A stretch of 64,000 nucleotides of DNA from Paenarthrobacter ureafaciens (GTDB lineage Bacteria > Actinomycetota > Actinomycetes > Actinomycetales > Micrococcaceae), in assembly GCF_004028095.1 (NCBI RefSeq), contig NZ_SBHM01000006.1, positions 372,001 through 436,000 of the forward strand, in the 5' to 3' direction. Under the pieces are notes generated by a model. It did not search any database. It saw only the letters and a list, made by a program, of their open reading frames with translations, and was not told where the DNA came from. A program made the translations under genes and the position numbers. Shown here piece after piece: positions 9,011 to 17,692 of this stretch. Numbering within the stretch: the stretch's first letter is position 1; each line of letters opens with the position of its first letter.

Positions 9011-9547
9011 ATGGAGAACTATGCAGTGTTTCTTCGCGGAATCAATGTCGGTGGCATCAACATCAAGATGGCTGACCTCAAGGCTGCATTGAAGGACTAC
9101 CCCTTCACCAAGGTCAAGACCGTGCTGGCCAGCGGCAACGTGGTACTGCAAAGCGAACTTGGCCCTGCCGAGGTGAAGTCCCGGTTCGAGGAATGCCTGC
9201 GCGAGTCCTTTGGCTACGATGCGTGGGTGGTGGTCCTGACCGCTGCCCGCGTGGCCGAGTTGGTGGAGGCTTGCCCCTACCCCGCGGATGACAAGTCCAC
9301 CCACAGCTACGTCACCCTCGCCTCGGACGATGCCATGCTGGACGAACTCTTCGACGCGGGTGAGGCCCTTGGCGGCGTCGAGCAGACCCGGCTGGGACCA
9401 GAGGCGTCCTCGTGGCTGGCTCCGGCAGGGGGCACCTTGGACAGCCCCTTCAGCAAGTTGTCCGCCAAGGCCCGCTATAAAGCGACGACCACCACCCGTA
9501 ACCTCCGGACGCTGATCAAAGTCCGGGACGCCGCCGCCGCCCCCTAG
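9011..9547 (+). CDS. DUF1697 domain protein
   Basis: A 178-residue soluble protein with the DUF1697 signature YAVFLRGINVGG at the N-terminus, followed by LASGNVVLQS. The function of this family is unknown. It begins 12 bases after the IclR regulator stop and may be cotranscribed with it. It ends six bases before the stop of the converging GTPase gene, leaving no room for a separate terminator. No enzyme motif is recognised. Confidence 0.85.
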   Translation: MENYAVFLRGINVGGINIKMADLKAALKDYPFTKVKTVLASGNVVLQSELGPAEVKSRFEECLRESFGYDAWVVVLTAARVAELVEACPYPADDKSTHSYVTLASDDAMLDELFDAGEALGGVEQTRLGPEASSWLAPAGGTLDSPFSKLSAKARYKATTTTRNLRTLIKVRDAAAAP

Positions 9548-9553
9548 GTTCAA

Positions 9554-11173
9554 TCAGCTCTTCAGGGCTGCCTTCAGCGCCGCGTTGAACGATTTCAGCT
9601 TCCCGATCCCGGCCTTGACGGGTTCCACAATGCGTTGGCCTGCTACCTCGGCCACAGCGGAATTGAGTCGTCGGGCAACGCCGCGGGCACGGATGCGGGC
9701 AGCCCAGCCCCCAAGTACACGGCCGGCCACAGCCAGGACGAGTCCCAGCACCACTCCCCCGGCGACCATCAGGGTCGGCCAAGGCCATCCTTCCGTACGC
9801 GGCACCTCAGGGACAGGCATCTGGAAATAGCCGAGCACCGCCAGGACGCCCAACCAACCAAGCCCACCAAGGGCCAGCAGGAACGCGAGCCACTGCAGCG
9901 CGTTGAATATCCCCCACCACAGGGGACGTGTGGAGGCTTTGAGGTCCGTTGTGGCGATGGCCTGGTCCAGCGCATCGGGCAACTGCTCACGGCCCTCGCG
10001 CGCCGCACTGCGGATGGCAGCCCGCCATGGGCCGGGCGCTCCTTCCGAGACGTCATCGGCAAAGTTCCGCACCGCAGCATCCGTCCTGGCACGTTCAGGA
10101 GCTCCGGCCGGCGGCAACGATGTGCGGTTCAGTTCGGCTTTGGTGTCTGTTCTGCCCAGGTTCAGCCGACGCAATGGATCCGGACGGAAACGCAACAACC
10201 AACGCGTCACCGGCCAGCCTGTGCGCCGGGCCGACTCGCGCTTGAACGAACGGGCCACTGCATCCACCACCACGGGAACATTGGCCGCGATGGCCAGCTC
10301 CTTGGCCAGAGTCTTGGTCGCGCCATCAGAGATCCCGCGGGCCTCGCCTGTTCCCGACACCTGGCGAAGCCCGGCCGCAGCGGCCGAAACGTCGGCGGAG
10401 AGACGCCGCGTTGCAGCTTCCCTTCGCACCACGACGTCCTTGATGGCCCCGCGGACCGTGACAACGCCGTCGCCGGTCAGCGCGGAGGCACCCATCACGG
10501 GAACTCCCGGCAACCCGTCCCTCGCAAGGATTCCGCGCAGCGACTCGATGACCAGCGCGGCGTCGTCCGGGTTGAGTTTGTCCAGTTGGTTCAGGACCAC
10601 CAGCGTGACCGAACCATGGGACGCCATGGGACGCAGGAAATCATTATGGACCGCGGCGTCGGCGTATTTCTGCGGGTCCAGCACCCACACCAGGACGTCG
10701 ACCATCCCGGCCAGGCGCTGCACCAGTTGACGGTTTTCCACCTTGGTGGAGTCGAAGTCGGGCAGGTCCAGCAGGATCAGTCCCGTACTGTCATCCGCCA
10801 GTCCCGGCACGGAGGGGAGGCTGTGCCGCTCCTGAACACCCAGCCAATCAAGGAGCGGGCCGCTGCCGTCCACGCCCCAGATGCCGGCAAGGGGGGCCGA
10901 GGTGGTGGGCCTTCGTGCTGCCGCCGTGGCGAGGCTGCTGGCGGAAACTGCGTTGAACAGCGAGGACTTACCGCTGCCGGTCGCACCGAAGAAACCCACA
11001 ACAGTGTGCCCGGCGGACAGTGAACGCCGTGACGTTGCCCTCTCCAAGACCTCGAGGACGGCTTGCAAGGCGGACCCCGGCAAAACCCCTTCGGCCAATT
11101 CCCTGGCTGTGTTCAGCGCTTCCAGGCGCGTCTGCAGGGCTGAGGATTCCCGCACAAGGCTGTGCCGGCTCAT
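9554..11173 (-). CDS. Membrane-associated GTPase, YfjP/dynamin-like, second of a pair
   Basis: A 539-residue P-loop GTPase. The visible G motifs are GATGSGKSS (G1, about 65-73), DLPDFDS (G3) and VLNQLDKLN (G4, an NKxD variant). The C-terminal third has two long hydrophobic segments, WLAFLLALGGLGWLGVLAVLGY and LMVAGGVVLGLVLAVAG, so the protein is anchored to the membrane, followed by a basic amphipathic tail. Its start overlaps the stop of the upstream GTPase by four bases (ATGA). The arrangement resembles bacterial dynamin-like pairs such as Streptomyces DynA/DynB, but homology at that level is not proved. The cellular role is unknown. Confidence 0.8.
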   Translation of the reverse strand: MSRHSLVRESSALQTRLEALNTARELAEGVLPGSALQAVLEVLERATSRRSLSAGHTVVGFFGATGSGKSSLFNAVSASSLATAAARRPTTSAPLAGIWGVDGSGPLLDWLGVQERHSLPSVPGLADDSTGLILLDLPDFDSTKVENRQLVQRLAGMVDVLVWVLDPQKYADAAVHNDFLRPMASHGSVTLVVLNQLDKLNPDDAALVIESLRGILARDGLPGVPVMGASALTGDGVVTVRGAIKDVVVRREAATRRLSADVSAAAAGLRQVSGTGEARGISDGATKTLAKELAIAANVPVVVDAVARSFKRESARRTGWPVTRWLLRFRPDPLRRLNLGRTDTKAELNRTSLPPAGAPERARTDAAVRNFADDVSEGAPGPWRAAIRSAAREGREQLPDALDQAIATTDLKASTRPLWWGIFNALQWLAFLLALGGLGWLGVLAVLGYFQMPVPEVPRTEGWPWPTLMVAGGVVLGLVLAVAGRVLGGWAARIRARGVARRLNSAVAEVAGQRIVEPVKAGIGKLKSFNAALKAALKS

Positions 11174-12951
11174 GCTGATCCCGCCAAACGGCGCAGTGTG
11201 CGCGCGTGCTGGCGCAAACTTCTTCCGCTGATCGGCCGGGCGTCGTCCAGCCGGTCGAGGAAACGCGCCCGCTCACTATCCAGGAGCCGCTGGCAATGCA
11301 CGTGCAAATCCTCCCTTGCCTGATGTGCCAGGCGACGGACGGCGTCCTCGCCGAACACCGCTTCAAGCAGCCTCTGACCCACCACTGCGGTACCGCCGGC
11401 GATGCCGATCTCAAGCCCGCTCAATCCGGCCGTCATGGAAAAGACCACCACCATCAGCGCCGCCCCGAGTCCGTTGATGCCAAAGGAAAGCCACCGGGCC
11501 TGGGTCCGCTTTCCCTGACCCTGCTCACGGATCAGTTCCATGAGCCCTTCCTGCCATTTCCGGATTGCCGCTGCGGCGCGGACATCGAAATCCGGCGAAG
11601 TCCCGGCAAGATCGTCGGTTCCCAGCAGCTGGCGGCCGGCAGGCTGCGATCTCCACCGCCGGTCCACGTTTTCCGCGGCGTTCGCCGCCTCATCAAGGAT
11701 GACTGCTTGAAGGCCCGTCTCAATGGCTGTCTCCACTTTCACCGCCGGGGCCGGCTCCCCGCGGAAATAGGCTCCGATGCGATCCCTGATCCTGCCCACG
11801 TTTTGCTCCACGGCACGGAAGAATTCACCCGTGCCAACAAAGTCCTGCCACCTGGCCAGGACCTCACCCCGGAGCAGCGCGCCATCCTTGGTGGCGTCGA
11901 GAATCCGCTTTAGAGCTTCCGAATACTCCGCCACGGCGCCCTCGCGGAGTTCGCGGGCAGCGGCTTCCTGGGCATCGGCAAAGTCAGCGATGGCCTCCAT
12001 CCTGGTTCCCACGGCTTTGACGGCGCCGTTGAGGGTCCGGCGGGCAACCGCACTCCGCTCACCGGCATCCGCAGCCAATCCCTGGAGCCAGCTGCGCAGC
12101 GAATCCACCGAGCCGGCGGGAAGCATCCCCATGGCATCCAGCGGGGATTCGTGGATCACGAACAACATGGCCCCGCCCAGTCCTTGGGCGGTCAGCATGG
12201 CCTGCAGGTCTTCGCGGACCACCGCTTCCGCCTCGGGCGGTACGCGGTCCAACACCACCGCCACGGTGATGTCCCGGGAAGCCGCGTCCAGCAGCAAACG
12301 CCAAGGTACGGCGTCGGCATATCTGTTTGCGGTGGTGACAAACACCCAAAGGTCCGCCGCCGCGAGCAACTGGCCTGCGAGCCGGCGGTTCTCATCGGAA
12401 ATCGAATCGACATCGGGGGCATCGAGCAGGGCCACGCCTTGGGGCACCTGCTCTTGCTCCAGCAGTACCAAGGAAGTCATCGCGGAGGCGTCCGGGGTTG
12501 CCCCTGCCTGGCTGGCGGGGACCGGGTGTGCGGCCACAGTGCCGCGAATGCGCTCGAGGCCTGGGAGGATCCGGCTGCCTTCGAACCACGCAGCATCCGC
12601 CGGGTGGTGCAGCAGGATGGGTTGCCGGGTTGTGGGCCGGATTGCCCCTGACCGTGTCACGGGATACCCCACCAGCGCGTTAACGAGCGTCGATTTGCCG
12701 GCACCGGTGGAACCGCCGACGACGGCGAGAAGCGGCGCGTCCAGGCTGCGGTAGCGGGGAAGGACGTAATCGTCCAGTTGCGCGAGGGCTGCCGTGATCC
12801 AGCGGCGCCCCTCGTCGGCGTCGGAAAGCGCGAGTGGCAGCGTCATGACTGCGAGTTCGTTCCGGGCTGCCTCGAGGGTGTCCGCGGGTCCCTCCGTCGC
12901 AGACCCTGCCGGGAGGGCGCTCGGTGAGGTGGGTTCTTGATCTGCGGTCAC
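11170..12951 (-). CDS. Dynamin-like GTPase, first of a pair
   Basis: A 593-residue P-loop GTPase beginning with GTG at 12951. It has G1 GGSTGAGKST (about 79-88), a threonine-rich switch I (RPTTRQP), and G3 DAPDVDS. The usual G4 NKxD is replaced by VLDRVP, so nucleotide specificity may be relaxed. The middle section is helical and charged, as in dynamin stalks. A hydrophobic, glycine-rich stretch near 490-530 could insert in the membrane. It is coupled to the next GTPase by an ATGA overlap, so the two probably work as a pair in membrane remodelling or stress. Function is inferred. Confidence 0.8.
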   Translation of the reverse strand: MTADQEPTSPSALPAGSATEGPADTLEAARNELAVMTLPLALSDADEGRRWITAALAQLDDYVLPRYRSLDAPLLAVVGGSTGAGKSTLVNALVGYPVTRSGAIRPTTRQPILLHHPADAAWFEGSRILPGLERIRGTVAAHPVPASQAGATPDASAMTSLVLLEQEQVPQGVALLDAPDVDSISDENRRLAGQLLAAADLWVFVTTANRYADAVPWRLLLDAASRDITVAVVLDRVPPEAEAVVREDLQAMLTAQGLGGAMLFVIHESPLDAMGMLPAGSVDSLRSWLQGLAADAGERSAVARRTLNGAVKAVGTRMEAIADFADAQEAAARELREGAVAEYSEALKRILDATKDGALLRGEVLARWQDFVGTGEFFRAVEQNVGRIRDRIGAYFRGEPAPAVKVETAIETGLQAVILDEAANAAENVDRRWRSQPAGRQLLGTDDLAGTSPDFDVRAAAAIRKWQEGLMELIREQGQGKRTQARWLSFGINGLGAALMVVVFSMTAGLSGLEIGIAGGTAVVGQRLLEAVFGEDAVRRLAHQAREDLHVHCQRLLDSERARFLDRLDDARPISGRSLRQHARTLRRLAGSA

Positions 12952-13007
12952 TGCTTCATCATGCCAGCCCCGAAGGCTGCCATCCTTGCAAGCAGGGTGC
13001 GTTGTGG

Positions 13008-13046
13008 AAAAAAGAATTCCCCCGGAACCATGTTCCGGGGGAATTC
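13008..13046 (-). terminator. Terminator after tRNA-Glu
   Basis: Perfect 15-base arms (GAATTCCCCCGGAAC and its complement) with a three-base loop are followed on the minus strand by TTTTTT. It sits just past the tRNA-Glu 3' end. Confidence 0.9.
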
Positions 13047-13051
13047 GGTGG

Positions 13052-13124
13052 TGACCCCAGCGGGATTCGAACCCGCGTTACCGCCGTGAGAGGGCGGCGT
13101 ACTAGGCCGCTATACGATGGGGCC
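13052..13124 (-). tRNA. tRNA-Glu (anticodon CTC)
   Basis: A full cloverleaf of 73 bases: acceptor GGCCCCA/TGGGGTC with one G-T pair, anticodon stem CCGCC/GGCGG around CTCTCAC, and TTCGAAT in the T loop. CCA follows in the DNA (13049-13051). It reads GAG codons. It lies downstream of tRNA-Gln on the same strand. Confidence 0.97.
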
Positions 13125-13152
13125 TTGCACTATTATCCCCGTTTCCGGCGAT

Positions 13153-13208
13153 CAAGCTGAATGAGTATTTCATACATTCAGCTTGTTTCCAAATCGTCTA
13201 AACGATTT
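13153..13208 (-). terminator. Two hairpins in the AT-rich spacer between tRNA-Gln and tRNA-Glu
   Basis: An 11-base inverted repeat (CAAGCTGAATG at 13153-13163 and its complement at 13175-13185) is followed by a second, AAATCGT/ACGATTT. Either could act as a terminator or processing site between the two tRNAs. There is no long T run, so this is tentative. Confidence 0.45.
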
Positions 13209-13251
13209 GAATTCTCTGCGTTTTTCAATACTTTCGTAATGAATTCCAGAG

Positions 13252-13323
13252 CTGGGATACCAGGACTCGAACCTAGAATGACGGTACCAGAAACCGTAGT
13301 GTTGCCAATTACACCATATCCCA
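13252..13323 (-). tRNA. tRNA-Gln (anticodon CTG)
   Basis: A 72-base cloverleaf: acceptor TGGGATA/TATCCCA, anticodon stem ACGGT/ACCGT around TTCTGGT, and T loop TTCGAGT. CCA is not encoded. It reads CAG codons. In actinobacteria without a glutaminyl-tRNA synthetase this tRNA is first charged with glutamate by GltX, whose gene lies just upstream. Confidence 0.96.
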
Positions 13324-13399
13324 AAGTGACTTTCGGGCCGGACCTCCAATCCTCGGTTTCCCTTGGATTTTCCCTCCGTGCCCCTCAGCACGAGTAATT

Positions 13400-13428
13400 A
13401 CTCTACCCGAGTCTTTTCACCTGCACAA
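13400..13428 (-). promoter_or_regulatory. Promoter for tRNA-Gln/tRNA-Glu
   Basis: On the minus strand TTGTGC (13423-13428) and TAGAGT (13400-13405) are separated by exactly 17 bases, placing transcription start some 70 bases before tRNA-Gln. The same TAGAGT precedes both tRNA-Lys genes. Confidence 0.6.
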
Positions 13429-13449
13429 ATCGCGGAGGCGTTAGCTGCG

Positions 13450-14190
13450 TCACAACGAGTTGGGCTCCAAGGCAGGCGCCTGGAGCAGCAGCGCAGACAG
13501 AGAGTCCACCTGCCGTCCGGCAAAGTCTTCCACCACTTCCCCGGTGCGGTTGAGCCATACGCCCACCAGGCCGGCGGCCGTCGCACCTTCGGCGTCGAGC
13601 AGCCTGTTGTCTCCGACGTACAGGGTCTCCCCCGGCGTGCTGCCCAGCAGGCGCACGCCCTCAAGATAAATCGCCGGCTCAGGCTTGGCGGCGCCTACCG
13701 TGTCCGTCCCCACCAGGATCTTGATGCGATCGAGCCCGGCACCGTCGAGCTTGGCGCGCTGGTAATCGTGGACATTGTTGCTCACCGCGCCGTAAGGGAC
13801 ACCCGCAGCATCCAGGGCGTCCAGAACACCCGCGACGTCGGAAAAAGCGCGGACATAGGCAACCTGGCGCTGATGATAGTCAGCTACCCAGGCCTGCGAT
13901 GCCTCGCCCTCGTCCAGTTCCACCCCGAAATGACCCAGGGCGGCCCGGCCCCGGAGCAGCCGCTGTTCATTGAAGGTTAGTTCGCCGGCCAGGTACCGGT
14001 CGTAGAAGTGCGTGGTTTCGTGAGTGAATATCCGGCCGAACTTCGCCCACCCGGCCTGGTCCAGGCCGGGCAGGAGATGTTCGCTGACCTCGCGCAGGGC
14101 CGTGGTCATGGCGTACTCAAGGTCCACCAGGGTGTCATCGATGTCAAAAAGCACACCGCGAATGGTGCCGAAGGAACGTGAGATTGCCAT
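13450..14190 (-). CDS. HAD-superfamily hydrolase
   Basis: A 246-residue HAD phosphatase. The nucleophile motif is FDIDDT (about 15-20) with the first Asp as nucleophile. The second motif is SNN after the cap domain and the acidic third motif is VGDN. The helical cap places it with subclass I enzymes such as phosphoglycolate or haloacid hydrolases. The substrate is not evident. It starts 12 bases after the gltX stop on the same strand and is probably its operon partner. Confidence 0.88.
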   Translation of the reverse strand: MAISRSFGTIRGVLFDIDDTLVDLEYAMTTALREVSEHLLPGLDQAGWAKFGRIFTHETTHFYDRYLAGELTFNEQRLLRGRAALGHFGVELDEGEASQAWVADYHQRQVAYVRAFSDVAGVLDALDAAGVPYGAVSNNVHDYQRAKLDGAGLDRIKILVGTDTVGAAKPEPAIYLEGVRLLGSTPGETLYVGDNRLLDAEGATAAGLVGVWLNRTGEVVEDFAGRQVDSLSALLLQAPALEPNSL

Positions 14191-14202
14191 GTCAGCCCCC
14201 TG

Positions 14203-15723
14203 CTAGCCCCGGAAAGCCCGGACGCGTGCCAGTGAGGAATCCTTGCCGAGGATCACCATGGACTCGAACAACGGCGGCGAGATCCGACGCCCGGAAATGG
14301 CTGTGCGCACAGGACCGAAGGCTGCACGCGGCTTGATGCCAAGGTCCTCGACCAACGCCTGCTTCAACGCGGTCTGGATGTTTTCCGCGGTCCACTCCTG
14401 GATGGGCTCAAGGGCCGCAAGCGCTGCGTCGAGGACTTCCTCGAGGTTGGCCGGAAGGCCCTTCCGGGCGTCGTCGGCGATGTCGATTGCGTCGTCCGCC
14501 TTGAAAAGGAAGGCGAGCATCTCGGGAGCTTCGCCCAGCAGGGCGATACGTTCCTGGACCAAGGGGGCTGCTTCCCTCAGAATCTCTTCCTGCCTGGGCG
14601 TCAGGATCTCGCCTACGAAACCGGCAGCCCGCAGATACGGAACCAGCCGCTCTTCGAACACCTCGGGAGCCAGCATGCGCACGTGCGTTCCGTTGATGGC
14701 CTCGGCCTTCTTGAGGTCGAACCGGGCAGGGTTGCCCAGGACGTCGTGGATGTCGAAGTTCGCCACGAGCTGTTCCACCGTGAAGATGTCCTCGTCCGCG
14801 CTCAACGACCAGCCCAGCAAGGACAGGTAGTTCAGGAGTCCTTCAGGAATGAAGCCACGTTCGCGGTGCAGGAACAGGCTGGATTCGGGATCGCGCTTGG
14901 AAAGCTTCTTGTTGCCCTGGCCCATGACGTACGGAAGGTGGCCGAACTCCGGCATGTACTCTGCCACCCCAATGGCGTAGAGGGCGCGGTACAGGGCGAT
15001 CTGGCGCGGTGTCGAGCTAAGGAGGTCCTCGCCGCGAAGGACATGGGTGATGCCCATCAGTGCGTCGTCCACGGGGTTGACCAGGGTGTACAGCGGCGCC
15101 CCGTTGGCCCGCACCACAGCAAAGTCGGGAACTGATCCAGCCTTGAAAGTGATCTCGCCACGGACGAGGTCGGTAAAGGTGATGTCCTCGTCCGGCATCC
15201 TCAAGCGCAGGACAGCGTCACGGCCCTCCGCCTTGAACTGGGCCAGCTGTTCCTCGGTGTGGTGGCGGTCGAAGCCGTCATACCCGAGCTTTGGATCGCG
15301 CCCTGCAGCCCGGTGGCGTGCTTCGATTTCCTCCGGAGTGGAGTAGGACTCATAGACGTGTCCCCCGGCCTTGAGCTTGGCGATGACATCCTGGTAGATC
15401 CCGCCACGCTGCGACTGCCGGTACGGCTCGTGTGGGCCGCCAACCTCAACGCCCTCGTCCCAGTTGATGCCCAGCCACTTCAGCGCATCCAACAGCTGGT
15501 GGTAGCTTTCTTCGCTGTCACGGGCTGAGTCCGTGTCCTCGATGCGGAAGATCAGCTTGCCGCCGGTGTGGCGCGCATAGGCCCAGTTGAAGAGGGCCGT
15601 CCTGATCAGCCCCACGTGGGGCGTTCCGGTGGGCGACGGGCAAAAACGGACCCGGACGGGGGTCTCGGCATTGACGGCGGGGATGGCGCTGGAGGCAGGG
15701 GTCGACGCAGAAGCAGTAGTCAT
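14203..15723 (-). CDS. gltX: Glutamyl-tRNA synthetase
   Basis: GltX attaches glutamate to tRNA-Glu, and in most actinobacteria also to tRNA-Gln for later amidation by GatCAB. The 506-residue class I synthetase has HVGL (36-39) as its HIGH motif and KLSKR (273-277) as its KMSKS motif. The cysteines that bind zinc in some bacterial enzymes are absent (YESYSTPEE instead of CYC-type). Both cognate tRNA genes lie just downstream in the same direction, with only the HAD gene between. Confidence 0.97.
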   Translation of the reverse strand: MTTASASTPASSAIPAVNAETPVRVRFCPSPTGTPHVGLIRTALFNWAYARHTGGKLIFRIEDTDSARDSEESYHQLLDALKWLGINWDEGVEVGGPHEPYRQSQRGGIYQDVIAKLKAGGHVYESYSTPEEIEARHRAAGRDPKLGYDGFDRHHTEEQLAQFKAEGRDAVLRLRMPDEDITFTDLVRGEITFKAGSVPDFAVVRANGAPLYTLVNPVDDALMGITHVLRGEDLLSSTPRQIALYRALYAIGVAEYMPEFGHLPYVMGQGNKKLSKRDPESSLFLHRERGFIPEGLLNYLSLLGWSLSADEDIFTVEQLVANFDIHDVLGNPARFDLKKAEAINGTHVRMLAPEVFEERLVPYLRAAGFVGEILTPRQEEILREAAPLVQERIALLGEAPEMLAFLFKADDAIDIADDARKGLPANLEEVLDAALAALEPIQEWTAENIQTALKQALVEDLGIKPRAAFGPVRTAISGRRISPPLFESMVILGKDSSLARVRAFRG

Positions 15724-15845
15724 AGTGCTTCCAACTTTACCGCTTGCCGACGCCCTGGTTTCCCGCCAGGAAGCGCCCGACGACGACAGCCGCGTGCCGC
15801 CGTCGGGCCTTCCATCAGGAGGTGGCCACCTACGGTGGTGGTCGC

Positions 15846-16628
15846 CTAGCGGCGGACCACCGGGTTGGACAAGCGGCCAATGCCTTCGACCTCGACCTCG
15901 ATGCGGTCGCCCTCGGAGATGAGGCCGACCCCCGCGGGCGTGCCGGTCATGATGACGTCGCCGGGGAGGAGTGTGAACGCCTGCGAAACGATGGAAACCA
16001 GCTCACGCACGCCGCGGATCATTTGTGTGGTGTTGCCGTCCTGCCGGAGTTCACCGTTGAGGCGGGCCTGGACTGCGAGGTCGTCCGGATCCAGTTCGGT
16101 CTCGATCCATGGACCCAGCGGAGCGGAAGTGTCAAAGCCCTTGGCCCTCGCCCACTGGAGGTCGGTCTTCTGGACGTCGCGGGCCGTAAGGTCATTGCCG
16201 CAGGTGTAGCCGAAGATAACGTCCTCTGCGCGTTCCTCCGGTACATCCTTGCAAATACGGCCGATCACGACGCACAGCTCGGCTTCGAAGGAAACTTCCT
16301 CGGAAAACTCCGGAAGCACGATCGGATCGTTGGGGCCGATCACGGCGGTGTTGGGCTTGAGGAACAGCAGCGGGTGCTGGGGAACTTCGTTGCCAAGTTC
16401 GGCTGCGTGCTCGGCGAAGTTGCGGCCCACGCCGATGACTTTGCTGCGCGGGATGATCGGTGCCAGGAGCCTTACGTCTTCAAGCTTGTGCTTGACGTGG
16501 GTACGTTCGACGCCGTTGAAGAACGGGTCGCCGTTGATGACAGTAATTTCCTCACTGCCGGGCTCGCCGTCGACGACGCCGTAAAGGGGATCAGAATCTA
16601 CTACAAACCGGGCGATACGCATGGGCAC
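15846..16628 (-). CDS. Fumarylacetoacetate hydrolase-family protein
   Basis: A 260-residue FAH-fold protein with the signatures [12 protein letters not shown], an E-x-E type metal site in [11 protein letters not shown], and [14 protein letters not shown]. The family includes oxaloacetate decarboxylases, acylpyruvases and aromatic ring-cleavage product hydrolases. The substrate cannot be assigned. The gene is 122 bases from gltX and on the same strand. A second, more divergent family member occurs at 53867-54715. Confidence 0.88.
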   Translation of the reverse strand: MPMRIARFVVDSDPLYGVVDGEPGSEEITVINGDPFFNGVERTHVKHKLEDVRLLAPIIPRSKVIGVGRNFAEHAAELGNEVPQHPLLFLKPNTAVIGPNDPIVLPEFSEEVSFEAELCVVIGRICKDVPEERAEDVIFGYTCGNDLTARDVQKTDLQWARAKGFDTSAPLGPWIETELDPDDLAVQARLNGELRQDGNTTQMIRGVRELVSIVSQAFTLLPGDVIMTGTPAGVGLISEGDRIEVEVEGIGRLSNPVVRR

Positions 16629-16673
16629 AAGCCTACCGTCCGGGGCAGCCGGATCCGGCAGGTCAGGGCAGGC

Positions 16674-17492
16674 TCAGCTGCGCAGATAGTCCAGCTGCGC
16701 AGCAACGGAGGTCTCGGCCGCCCACCTGACGGACGGATCGACGTCGGCGTAAACCACGTCGGTGACCTCGGCGACGGTAGCGGACCCGCCTACTTGGATC
16801 AGGGCAGCCCTGATCTGCGCCAGGCGCTGTTCCCGATGGTCCCGGTATTCACGGCATTTCTCGTCCAGCGCCGGCAGGACCGGGCCATGCGCCGGGAGCA
16901 GCGTGGCCGGGCCCAGTGCTTCAAGCCGATCCAGGCTGGCAAGGTACTCCCCCAGCCGGCCGTCCGGGTAGTCCAGGACGGTGGTGCCGCGACCGAGGAT
17001 GGTGTCGCCGGTAAGTACCGAGCCCGTGGGACCATCCGTCGGCAAGTGGAAACAAAGTGAATCCGAGGTGTGTCCGGGAGTAGCGATGACCCTGATTTCC
17101 ACACCGCCGCCGTAAATGACCTCGCCATCACTGAGGGGCTCGCCCCCGTGGCAATGCTCGGGAAGGGCCGCGCGGACCGGCGCGCCTGTCAGCTCATGGA
17201 AGCGTGCCGATGCCTCGGTGTGGTCGGCGTGCCGGTGAGTGATCAGGACAACGTCCACAACGCCCGCAGCTGCAAGCGCTGCCAGGTGCTCCTCGTCCTC
17301 GGGACCGGGGTCAACGATCGCCACGTGCCCGGAACCCTCAGCGGCAATCACGTACGAGTTGGTTCCGTCCAGGCTCATCGGACCCGGGTTGGGCGCCAGC
17401 CTGAAGCGCGTCAGTTCGCTGCTCCGGGTCAACGGGGATGGCGCCGGGTGCGTGGAGGGCTGGTCAGTCGAAGCCGGGTCAGTGGAAGTCAC
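16674..17492 (-). CDS. Metallo-beta-lactamase-fold hydrolase
   Basis: A 272-residue MBL-fold protein with the two-metal motif HRHADH (86-91), a GHTSDS histidine, and a C-terminal helical extension ending LDYLRS, as in the LACTB2-like/glyoxalase II-like group. The first 25 or so residues are rich in Ser, Thr and Pro and look unstructured. It ends 45 bases before the FAH-family gene on the same strand. The substrate is unknown; thioesters or RNA are the usual options for this group. Confidence 0.88.
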   Translation of the reverse strand: MTSTDPASTDQPSTHPAPSPLTRSSELTRFRLAPNPGPMSLDGTNSYVIAAEGSGHVAIVDPGPEDEEHLAALAAAGVVDVVLITHRHADHTEASARFHELTGAPVRAALPEHCHGGEPLSDGEVIYGGGVEIRVIATPGHTSDSLCFHLPTDGPTGSVLTGDTILGRGTTVLDYPDGRLGEYLASLDRLEALGPATLLPAHGPVLPALDEKCREYRDHREQRLAQIRAALIQVGGSATVAEVTDVVYADVDPSVRWAAETSVAAQLDYLRS

Positions 17493-17510
17493 CCGTCCAT
17501 CTTCGCATCC

Positions 17511-17599
17511 GGGACGCGACAGAGGAACGCGGGAAAATCCGTCGGGAGGTGACAGAGGAACGCGGGAAAACCGTCGGGACGTGACAGAGGAACGCGGGG
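17511..17599. repeat. Tandem repeat, about 33-base period, three copies
   Basis: GACAGAGGAACGCGGG starts at 17518, 17551 and 17583, so the periods are 33 and 32 bases. Between copies are near-identical GGGAAAA-type spacers with CCGTCGGGA. It lies in the 200-base gap between the ilvE stop and the hydrolase start. Confidence 0.85.
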
Positions 17600-17600
17600 A

Positions 17601-17656
17601 CGACGGCGGCCCCCGCCGTGGCGAGGCGTTGTCACCTCAAGCGGGGGCCGTCGTCG
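17601..17656 (-). terminator. Long GC-rich hairpin after ilvE
   Basis: 16-base arms at 17601-17616 and 17641-17656 match at 15 positions (GGCCCCCGC at the loop end) around a 24-base loop. There is no T run. It begins about 37 bases past the ilvE stop, so a terminator or mRNA-end stabiliser is likely. Confidence 0.6.
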
Positions 17657-17692
17657 TAATTCCGGCCGTACCGGTAGTACCGGCAGTACCTG

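Noticed and set aside
7919-9553. 544-codon minus-strand frame opposite the IclR and DUF1697 genes
   Set aside because: It crosses two real plus-strand genes and part of leuC in the wrong frame; no motif.
17511-17599. CRISPR-like repeats
   Set aside because: Only three copies and the spacers are near-identical to each other; no cas genes.
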